Source: Isoetes taiwanensis
Lineage: Eukaryota > Streptophyta > Lycopodiopsida > Isoetales > Isoetaceae
Length of the DNA stretch: 64,000 bases
Reading direction: 5' to 3'
Assembly (NCBI GenBank): GCA_021234155.1
Contig: JAJEKV010000019.1
Location: 5,598,284-5,662,283 of the forward strand
Part shown: piece after piece, positions 55,610-64,000 of the stretch
Layout: every line of letters starts with the position of its first letter
Position numbering within the stretch: the first letter of the stretch is position 1
Made by a program: the position numbers and the translations under genes
The notes under the pieces: model-generated
The model's input: the letters and a program-made list of their open reading frames with translations, nothing else
Database searches by the model: none
What the model was told of the DNA's origin: nothing

Positions 55610-57400
55610 AGGTGGTGCGTCCACCCAGTCCAAAGAACTCTCATCACCTTGAGATTTTGACTTATACCTCTGATTCAATGGCAACTTCAGCAAACTCAAG
55701 TCAACAAACTCAACCTCTTCATTGTGTTTTCCTGTGATCTTTCTTGATGGGAGGTTGGATTTATGTAAACGTTTCCTTGATATCTTTAACATCGTTCTTG
55801 GCACCCAGTTCTTCATTTCCGTTTGAAAATGACTCGCAAGAACTTATTATGGTTCCGTTTGAAAATGACTCGCAAGAACTTATTATGGTTCTGCTAAAGC
55901 TTATTTTGTCGCAATCTATACCAACAGACACTACATTGCGTCCTTGCCTAAGAACGCAAACAGATGTAGTGCCAAGCCCAATCCTAAAAAAAATATCTCA
56001 AACCCAGAAAAATCGTCTCGAGATGTTATGTGCCTCTACTGCTTCACAGGATGTATATATGACATATCTATGCACTTAATCTTTGGGTTGACACAGTTTA
56101 AATCTTGTGGCAACTCAATCAAAGGTCTAACCTGGACCTTTGAGATTTTCATGCATGCAACTGCCATAGTAAATTACCTGAGCCCCTGAATTTACACATC
56201 TCTACTAGCTTCTACCTATTTCAAATGTAAAATGGTATTCAGCTTTGTAATATATCAACAACATTGTCAAGACAAGTATATCCTGATGCAAACTTAAGCT
56301 TTCCTTTCATAAATGAGATTGAAAAATAAACATCCCAAATATAAACATCCCAAATGTGATGGTCAAACCGATGGGTTTACAGCCTGTGACAGCCCAACCA
56401 GAGGTCTAACTTCAAGGCTATCACGGCCGTCACACTTTATCTTTCAACTGCAATAAACTTTCAATTAGTAAAATTTAATCTTGGTAATAATGTTGAACTG
56501 CCAATCTTACAGAGTAAAGTAGTCTACATTTAACAATGGATAAACTAGAATCTGCACTTAGTGTTAAATTCAGAGCTGGAGAGTCAAGAAGATAGACAAA
56601 AAACAGAGCTGCTAGTACTCCATACTCCAATTTAATGAGTCTCCACAAGCAATTTTTAAACTAATACCAAGTAATTTCAACTGGATAAATCCTTGAATTT
56701 CTGGCACATTTCCAACCTCTAGTCTCTCTAATCCATCCAACAACCTTCATTTGCGCCTGTGTGATGACTGCAACTAAGATCTGCACCTAATATCTGTGCC
56801 CGTGTGATATATGCAGAAAGAAACAAGCTTCAAATGGAGTAATCTACCCAAAAACTGGCAACAAAAGGAACACTACAGTTTTACAGTTTCAGCCTTTGCT
56901 CCATGAACTAGTGTAAGGGAACATAAAATTACCTTGTCTTGAGGCCAACAGCGAAAGAACAAACTGCCTTCTGTTCATTCTGTATCATTCGATTCGATTC
57001 ATTAGCTTCTGTATCATGCGAGCTTCGGCAGTTCAGGATCTTCCACAACAGGTGATTCTACATCTGCTAAACAGTTCAGGATTCGGCAGTTCAGGTGATT
57101 TGGCAGTTCAGGATCTTCCACAACAGGTGATTCTACATCTGTCACACCCTAAGAAATACATTCGGGAAGAAACTCGGGCATGAAGAACCTCAGCCACGAA
57201 GAAGCCACGAAAAGCTTGGACGAAGATGCTGGGCCGATTAAAACCCTAAAAAAAAAACAAAAAAATCTTCTTCAAAGCTTCTTCAGACTAAGAAACAAAC
57301 CTTTTCATCACTAAGAAACTGATGCCGCACCAATAAAACACCTAAATCATTCGATTATCACAACCCTAAAGCTTTCCCAACACACAGTTTTCCTAGCCTC

Positions 57401-57856
57401 GGTATAAATTTATACCGTCAAAAGCATCTGCCATGTTTTAGCCAGGCAAAAATCATGTTATATCCATGAAAGGTCAAGTTATAACCATAAATAAAATTCC
57501 GTTTACACGAAATTTCTTGTGTTATTGAATTTATAAGGAAATGTTTTTCAAGATAATGTATTGAATTTAAAAGGAAATGTTTTTCAAGAGATCTCATGGT
57601 ATAAATTTATACCGTGACTTCCTTTTTAAAAAAAAATTTGGTATAAATTTATACTGCTCTCAGCATTTTCATGTGGGGAGACGGTATAAACTTATACCGC
57701 TTGAGCTCACTGGCGGTATAAATTTATACCACTCGAGTTCTTTCCCCAGTAACGCTTTGAGCTCACGTGGTAGAAATTTGAGCTCACATGGTATAAATTT
57801 ATACCGTTTGATAAATTCGTTGTATTGTTTGAACTCACCCGGTATAAATTTATACC
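57401..57856. repeat. Cluster of seven GGTATAAATTTATACC palindromes
   Basis: Copies start at 57401, 57598, 57640 (last base changed), 57683 (one internal change), 57715, 57790 and 57841. Several are preceded by GAGCTCAC or GAACTCAC, so part of the cluster is a degenerate tandem repeat. Palindromes survive intact while the spacers differ. They lie about 690-1140 bp from the right end of the transposon and are candidate binding sites for its transposase or another dimeric protein. Confidence 0.85.
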
Positions 57857-60470
57857 GTCCAATAACGTGGGGAACATTAAAGCTTTCGAACTAACACTAA
57901 AAAACACCTTTTATGAAACAACCATGTTGTATGATTACCTGGCCATGTTGTATGATTACATTTTGGAGCAACTCTAAGGCGAAGCTAACAAGTTGCATGT
58001 TGTGACTCAAACGATACTGAGGTTAGCATGCGGGTTGCGGTTTCATTGGTAGACAATGCTGAGGAACGTATACTCATTGGCAGAGGACACGAATAGCTCT
58101 AGTGACCATGGTCTCAACATGTCAGACGACAACATGCATTCTGAATTAGCCGCAGTGTAACTTTGTTCAAAATGAAAAATCTACACATTTTTTACAATTT
58201 TGTTCAAAAATTTGTAGTGATTTCAAAAACTTTAAATGCAGTGCCTTTTTGTCGCTCTAATGCACTTGATGTTTTATTTAATGTTTATTTTTTTTTAGTC
58301 TCTGAAATTGCTACTATTTTTCATGCTAAACTACGGGGCTAAAAAGGGGTACCAAACAATTTTGCATGGAAGTTAAGTTGAATTAGCCCCTCAAAAATAG
58401 TACCTAAAATATTCAAATTGTCACACTTGTCACAAATTTACCTCGAAAAGGGACCTTTTTGAGGGAATTTTAGGGAATCTTTCAAAGATTCCTTTTAAAG
58501 TGCGTTTGGAGCAAATAAGTGCGTTTCATTTTAAACTTTGTTAGCAATACAAGTCCTGCCGATGATTCCGGCTGTTTTCAATCAGTGCCCGCAGTGTAAA
58601 GATATGGTCAATCGTTGAGTGGCGGGGTCTAAAAAACCCGCCTGTGCGTGGCTCGCACATCTGCCGCCTCACGCCCGGCCGGGTCAATCCGCTGCTTCGA
58701 GAATGCCGCCAGCGGTTTGGCAAATCTTGAATCGACCATGATCGTCCGGTAATTGGACGACCGTGTGGGTCGCCCGCCTTGTGAATGGGAACAACCACCG
58801 CAGTGGTCCATTGTCGGGGAGACCTTCCCGCAATGCTATGTTGAATGAGGGTAGTGAGGACCGGCACTGGCGGCTGCCCTGCCCATTTGAGTAACTTCGG
58901 CCTGCATACCATCGAGGTCACCGCCTTCCCATTAGCCACCCCGTTCGTGCTCTCCTCAACATCCTCCTCCATGAGAACCAATGGGGGCCATCCTGTGGGG
59001 GGGTATGGGCGTCTGGCGTCCCGATGGGTCATAGAGCTGCTGCAAGTACTGTTCCCAATCCCCTCGTGTGATGTCCCCCAGTAGGTGGGCCGGCCTTGAA
59101 GCACTCTGCGCCAAAGGTTCGAGGATGAGTGTCCAAGCCGGGCGAACATCTCCCCTCGATGCCTGGCAAGGTACCGCCCTTTGTCTCCTTTCGGATGGGC
59201 GCTGATGCGTGTGTGGTGGCCTCGCAAGCGGGTACACGGATCCGAATATGACGGAGCTGCCACTTGCGTTCTTTACACTCCGCATCAAACCATCGGTTCT
59301 GGCGGGAATGTTGCTGACCTGGCGGCGACGCGGGGGAGGTCCGCCAAAGCACCCGGCCCATCGCATCTCGTAATAGCGAAGTCACCGGTCTGTCTGGCTG
59401 CTCTAGTGTGGAGGTCCGCAGAATTACCGGGAGGGCATCCATGAGCATCTCGGGCGTAGTCCTCGCACGCTCATAATCTAGTCTCAACCGAGGGCCGGCG
59501 GGGCTGGCATAGTGGGGGTTCCGCGGCTTGCCAAACCAGGTCCAAATAAAGTGGGAGGTGATCTCGTCCGACCTCCTCATCCCGGACCGCCTCGTGCCCA
59601 CCCCGAACGGCCGATGAGATGCATATCTTGGCGCAACCACGAGCACATAGTCCACCACACTAGACCCTCCCTCCCGATTGTCCCATGCATGTGCACTTGC
59701 GAGAATCGGCCACCTTGGATGTGCCATTGCAAATTATGAAGTAAAAATACCACATAGCAGAGCAACCGTCACCAAAGCGAGTGACCTGGCTGTCATCCGA
59801 TCCTCGTGGCCAGGTTGCTTCTACGGGGCGTAGCTGCAGGACATCGTCAGCGAGGGGGTCAAGTCGCATGGGCTGCTCTACTCCTGTCCGTGCATTGAAA
59901 TCTCCAAGAAGGACGACCCTACCCAACTGCCGGTGTGCCGGCCGATATCATCATATAGATCGACATAAGGGTCCATCCTATCCGCATCGGGTGGCTGCGA
60001 TAGAAGGTGCTCTGCGTGAGGGAAATAACAGCCGGCCAGAAAAAGAGGGTTGCCACTGGTATTATGCACACGAACCCACAAGTACCGGTTGTGTCTGTCT
60101 GTCTTCTGGAGGGTAACCGAATGTGCCAAGGTTGTCCGTAGTAGCAAAGCCACTCCACCATGACCCCTCGCTTGCATGCGGTGTGAAGACCGAGAAATGT
60201 TGGTAACCCTACAGATCGTAGCATGTGCCCAAAGATGCTCCCATGTCTCCATGAGAAAGCCGAGATCCATATCGGCTACTACAGAAGTTCGGGACCGCCC
60301 CCTCTCGCCAAGGGAAGCCTCGACAATTCCATGAGACCACCCGGAGGCACAATTTCCATTTATCGGCCCGGGGATGGTATCGCAGCCTCGAGTCACGGGG
60401 AGGGACGGGAAGCGAGGCTGAGTGAGAAGTAGATGGAGCGGAGGCAAAGATGTGGCTGAGAGGGCGGGGG

Positions 60471-61957
60471 TCATGAGGGGGCAGGAGTAGGAGCGGTGAG
60501 AAAGGGGCGTGGTAGGAGAAGCGTAGCGGGGCCACGCGTACGGTATGGTTGGGGCTGCGGGTTCTGCAGCAGAGCAGTGCTGTCCGGAAAATGTGCATCC
60601 CGCCCGAACCAATCCTGCGGCACCCCACGGTGGCAAATGCCTCGACCGACAAGCTCCTCGCTCTGCGTGCCTCTCCGCCGCGACGGTGTGAGGTCCCGTC
60701 CACGCATGAGGATGTCCCCTTCAAAGATCCGCCCTCGGCGCAATATGGCATCACGCACTGCATCCGCAACCGTAAATATGACAATGCGGTCCACGACCCG
60801 TGCCGAGCCCCATGACGGGCTGCCGAGAAATGTGAACTGCCCGGGAATGTCATCCGATCGAGAATGTGTATTCGGATGTTGTGGGCCGAACTCTCCCCCG
60901 CTACGCATGCCTCGAACTACCATATTGTGGCCTCTCCGCCGCTCACCCGAGTTCTCAAGGGCCGCTGGGTCAAAGGTGGGCGAAAATGGTCCCGTGGCTT
61001 TGGGGTGGTGGTGGTGGCCGGGATGGCGCGGAGTGGCTGGAGTCGGGGCAGCAGTCGCGGGGCCCGGGCCGCCGGCGTGGAGGCCGTGGCGGGGTAGCGG
61101 TCGAGCCGCGTTCGCCCCGCCACAAGTCGGGAGCACAGCTCTTGCAGAGCTCGCCGCCGCTTGGCCATCTCCCCGCCTCGCTGCCGCAGTGACTATAAAC
61201 CTCGGTAGGGAGACCCTGGCTCCGTCTATGGATGGTTGCCCGCAACCCCTGGAGCTCCAGGCTCTGAGTAGCGAGAGCGTGCTCGAGCCCCAAAGACCAC
61301 GGGCATCGAGGGGCGGGCTTGCTGTTCGATCTTACTCAAGATCCCGGTCCGTGGTTCGGGCATGCGCAAGAGCAGCCTGCGCTCCTCGCGTGCCATGGTG
61401 GTGGCTGCCTCCACCTCGGCCGGGCCGGTGACACCATGACCATCGCCTCGGATTGCGTGCTCCCTCTCCGTGTCATGGTGTCCGTGAGTGATGAACACGC
61501 GAGTCTAGGGCGAGCCCGCATGTCGGCGACCTCCTCGCTCGCCTGTTGCCGCCGGTGTGTCGCCAAGGCCATCTTCCACATGCGCCGCGCGGGTCTCCGC
61601 ACTGCGGATGCGGTTCTTCTCGACCACCATTTGCCTTTTGAGGACACGGGACGCCGAGGACTCCATCTCCACTATCATGCCAGCCAGGCGGGCACTGTTA
61701 GCCTCAATACGAGCACTGTTAGCCTCCACTCCCGCTTTGACGTGGCTCCAATTGTCTGCCGAGGCAGGAGTTCCTATGTGGTCTGAGCAATCAATCCCTT
61801 CCGGCCGGGCTGGCCTCGCTGAGGGGGCCTTAGCCTTAGCCCGAGCCTCCTTCTTCATGGAGGATGACTCTCCCCTGTCCACGATGGCTGATCGGGACCG
61901 TTTGTGCGGGGGCCCCTCGCCTTGGGTTTTCCAGGCTGGCCCATCTTCTGTGGCCAT
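60471..61957 (-). pseudogene. LINE ORF1 protein
   Basis: The start is at ATG 61955-61957 (MATEDGPAW), close to the first monomer. The N-terminal part is basic and charged (KKEARAKAKAPS), then repeated ANSARIEANSARLAG suggests a coiled coil. A middle Pro/His-rich part follows, and a C-terminal segment VVDRIVIFTVADAVRDAILR with DILMRGRDLTPSRR resembles the nucleic-acid-binding end of LINE ORF1 proteins. Two main frames (61505-61966 and 60471-61136) with other overlapping frames imply frameshifts. Confidence 0.7.
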
Positions 61958-61962
61958 GACTT

Positions 61963-62280
61963 CCAAAGTTTGAGGGGTCTCTGGCTGCGGAAAGGGTGCT
62001 TAGAATCCAATTTGGGGACTCAAAAACGCGGGCAGAGCACCTTTTGGGGGTGTAGGGGTTTTGGGGGTTCCAAAGTTTGAGGGGTCTCTGGGTCGCTTAA
62101 AGGGTGCTTAGAATCCAATTTGGGGACTCGAAAAGGCGGGCAGAGCACCTTTGGGGGTTTGGGGTTTTGGGGGTTCCAAAGTTTAAGGGGTCTCGGCTGC
62201 TTAAAGGGTGCTTAGAATCCAATTTGGGGACTCGTAAAGGCAAAAAAAGAGCACCTTTTGGGGGTTTGGGGGTTTTGGGT
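61963..62280 (-). repeat. Three tandem ~106-bp monomers at the LINE 5' end
   Basis: Units start at 61963, 62070 and 62176 and share CCAAAGTTTGAGGGGTCTC, GGGTGCTTAGAATCC and AATTTGGGGACTC. They lie immediately upstream of ORF1, where some LINEs carry promoter monomers. Confidence 0.88.
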
Positions 62281-63361
62281 CTAGAGAGAGATTGTAAACC
62301 CTAGAGAGAGAAAGCCAGAAAGGGGCAAATCAAGGGGGTCTATGCAAGGGGAGTGAGGGCACTAGAGAGAGGGAGTAGGGCGCTGGAAGAGGTCTGCTTG
62401 AAATGAAATGGATGCATCAGAAACGAATTGCAGCTTAAGAAATATCCTCGTGCAAGACGACCTTCAAGGTAAATAATCCTGAACGGTAAATATTTGAACA
62501 TGCTTGCTCAAGAGCAAAAAAAGGAATAGGAATTCTGTTGCTTGCAATGCCATACCAGCATGAGTTCAAGTAGTACTCTAAAGAAACCCTAGACTTGTAG
62601 AAGCGCCTATTTTTTCAGCTCGGGACTCTTCAAAACCTTGGGTACAAAAGCGCACAAAACAAAATCAACAAAGACAGATCGACTTCGAAAATGGCATGAA
62701 GCATTCAAATTCAGCAACGTACCCACATTCCACAAATTTTGATTGCTTTTCCTGCTTTCCAGTATCACTTGCCGTCTCCTGTCATGAAATCGGCTCTTTT
62801 GCTACATCAGCTCCTCTATTCTGCTTTCTTCTCACGATTCTTTCAATATAATCGATTTTCTTCCCCTGTTGATCTTCAGAACCAAGTCTGCTTTTTTTAT
62901 AAAGCCGCTTTCAAGGTGAAATATGTTGCAGTGGGCTTGCAACAACCGCTTTCTGCTTAAGCACAATGAGGAAAGAAGGAGAAAAAAAATACATGGCCAG
63001 AATGCAAGAAGAAATGGGATCAGAAGAACGCATTTGGCTACTCGAAATCATTATTGTCCCTAGAATCGTCTCTGCGAAATGATCCGAGACCATTACCCTA
63101 AACGTTACAATTAATGGGCAAAATGAACGGAAAGGTAAAACTTGGCCGGAAGACCAAGACATTCCCGGAAAACCCATTTTTTCTTCCAATGTAACACCAG
63201 AAAAAAGGGCACACCGGCGTTACCGCCTGCCCTCAAAAACTTTTTAAATAAGTAGATTGATTTCAATGTAGAGAGTATATGTTACACAAAAACAGAAGGG
63301 ATGAAAAGGGAAGAGCAGTGGTTGAGAAGAGGTTACATCCCATTGTACTCAAAAGAGTATT
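62281..63361. other. Intergenic region, no gene recognised
   Basis: It starts with GAGAGAG-rich sequence (to about 62370), then AT-rich DNA. Short frames show no motif. It ends in low-complexity sequence running into the transposase-like fragment. Confidence 0.5.
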
Positions 63362-63787
63362 TTGGAGGAACTAAGTTCCCTACTTCAAGAGTTGCAAATT
63401 CTCTCAATATCCCAATCTAGCTTTAGTAGACTATGGAATAAGCATTTCAAGCGCGTGACTATAGCAATTTCAAACAACTTTGCAAAGTGCAATTTGTGTG
63501 CTAAATTGAAGGAGACTCTTGATAAGACTATGCAATCAAGTCAAAAGACTAAGATAAGGGAGCATATGAAGGACTATATGACTGATCAACTATCATGTAG
63601 ATCAACTTATTGGATGTGGAGAACCCTATCTGCACTGGAACCTAATAAGTATTTATGTATTATACATGACAAGATGGACCAGCAGAGGACCTGGCTTCCA
63701 CAATTCAAGTACATATCAAAGTCATGTGGTAGATCATACCCTTTGCAGATCTCAATGACCGGGGCAATCTTGCATGGCCAGTCTTAG
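63362..63787 (+). pseudogene. Transposase-like fragment with a DKMDQ motif
   Basis: 141 codons containing SQSSFSRLWNKHFKRVTIA, FAKCNLCAKLKETLDKTM, HMKDYMTDQLSCRSTYWMW, and KYLCIIHDKMDQQRTWLPQF. The pattern (CxxC segment, basic helical region, then IIxDxMDQxxTxLP) recurs in a family of uncharacterised RNase H-like transposase proteins; this recollection is not a named match. There is no upstream or downstream partner in the window except possibly the N-terminal relic at 4682-5220. A stop follows at 63785. Confidence 0.4.
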
Positions 63788-64000
63788 ACCTACTACAGGC
63801 ACTTCAGTTTGGAGTTGTGGAGTGATGGTCTAGGTTTTCATATTGGGAGTGTCATGAGGTGTTTGGAATGGAATGGAATGGAATGAAATGGTATTACATC
63901 TATGGAGACCTCACAGGTTTAGTAGATGTTAAATTAACAATTACAACATGTATTCCGGGAAGTCCATATCTCGGCTTCCACAGACTCCTCTCTCCAATCA
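63788..64000. other. Window end, no gene; short (GGAAT)n run
   Basis: TTTGGAATGGAATGGAATGG occurs near 63862. Nothing else recognised. Confidence 0.5.

Larger units (their letters stand above)
55001..58542. mobile_element. 3.5-kb TIR transposon inside the LINE, non-autonomous
   Basis: The target duplicate AGCA (54997-55000 and 58543-58546) exactly explains the split of the LINE codons for YCCF. Terminal inverted repeats of about 30 bp begin AACAAGGTTTAAAATGAAAC on the left and AACAAAGTTTAAAATGAAAC on the right. Subterminal GTGCGTTT and GGAATCTTT motifs recur on both sides. No transposase is found. A 4-bp duplication occurs in Sola, Chapaev and Ginger-type elements; none can be assigned. Internal tandem duplications lie at 55815-55883 and 57025-57140. 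Confidence 0.85.
53579..60640 (-). pseudogene. LINE ORF2: APE-type endonuclease and reverse transcriptase
   Basis: Endonuclease: RVVSWNCRG (about 60330), LGFLMETWEH with the catalytic Glu, YLWVRVHNTSGNPLFLAGCY, RVVLLGDFNARTG (about 59900), and SVVDYVLVV (about 59650). RT: QWTTAVVVPIHKAGDP and RHSTIDHIFTLRALIE (58541-59263). After the inserted transposon comes CFVDFAKAFDTVPREKLW, motif A with its Asp, then GVRQGCPLSPTLFGLYIDG (motif B). Motif C reads LIYAGDV where YADD is expected. Below 54700 the frame is lost. Frames 58541-59263, 59029-59727, 59660-59926 and 59878-60636 overlap, so multiple indels are present. Confidence 0.9.
53579..62280 (-). mobile_element. LINE (non-LTR retrotransposon), interrupted and truncated by B
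   Basis: GC-rich minus-strand element with 5' tandem monomers (61963-62280), ORF1 (60471-61957), and ORF2 with endonuclease and reverse transcriptase. A TIR transposon at 55001-58542 splits motif A of the RT. The 3' end stops at the B LTR junction (53578/53579), so the element lacks its tail here. Base composition differs sharply from the AT-rich neighbours. Several frameshifts and a changed YADD box show it is dead. Confidence 0.88.

Noticed and set aside
57577-57907. Frames on both strands with repeated GINLY peptide
   Set aside because: They are translations of the palindrome GGTATAAATTTATACC, which reads the same on both strands; not genes.

Overview
The window is plant nuclear DNA made almost entirely of transposable elements nested inside one another; I see no intact host gene and no RNA gene. 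The main evidence for a land plant is a set of large Ty3/gypsy chromoviruses (integrase with a C-terminal chromodomain), LTRs that start TGTGACG and end CGTCACA, and primer sites TGGTATCAGAGC complementary to initiator Met-tRNA. A captured exon of a plant-type OCRE-domain splicing factor and a plant-like histone H3 also point that way. I cannot name the species.

Layout. 1-4117 is a tandem array of ~452-bp units, each with a tRNA-like polymerase III promoter on the minus strand. 4118-5397 holds the N-terminal relic of an unfamiliar transposase-like protein. 5398-15484 is a gypsy-type element (A1) with two similar LTRs, a TSD (AGTCC/AGTTC) and a non-coding or badly decayed interior. 15858-53578 is a second gypsy element (B, minus strand). 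It is interrupted by a 777-bp MITE, a 292-bp hAT-like MITE, a complete third gypsy element (A2, 21085-41064, TSD AATAC/AACAC) and a 4.1-kb TIR transposon (43349-47461). A2 is itself interrupted by a 3.3-kb non-coding LTR element (32375-35722) and by a Pack-MULE-like element (37299-40673, 9-bp TSD) that carries an OCRE exon. 53579-62280 is a LINE (minus strand) with tandem 5' monomers. It is split in its reverse transcriptase by a 3.5-kb TIR transposon (55001-58542, 4-bp TSD AGCA) that carries a cluster of the perfect palindrome GGTATAAATTTATACC. 62281-64000 is intergenic and ends with a second transposase-like fragment.

The main discovery is in A2 and B. Both are ~13 kb once insertions are removed, and both carry extra ORFs between the primer site and gag, in the same orientation as gag-pol. 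The first ORF ends in a histone H3 fold. In A2 (30713-32083) it is almost canonical from [18 protein letters not shown] to the ARRIRGERP end. In B (50259-51313) it is strongly diverged and now frameshifted. The second ORF (A2 29052-30464; B 47958-49500, decayed) ends in a domain that lines up without gaps with the core and C-terminal part of histone H2A. A third, shorter A2 ORF (28420-28793) has a weak H4-like C-terminus. The order LTR-PBS-H3 ORF-H2A ORF-gag-PR-RT-RH-IN-chromodomain-PPT-LTR is shared by two clearly diverged elements. This suggests a retrotransposon lineage that has kept captured core histones, perhaps to package its nucleic acid or to enter or modify host chromatin. I know of no described LTR retrotransposon with this content.

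A2's gag-pol has a few frameshifts, one stop and two small deletions, while its H3 and H2A ORFs are open. B is older and broken throughout. Function is inference; domain assignments were made by eye.
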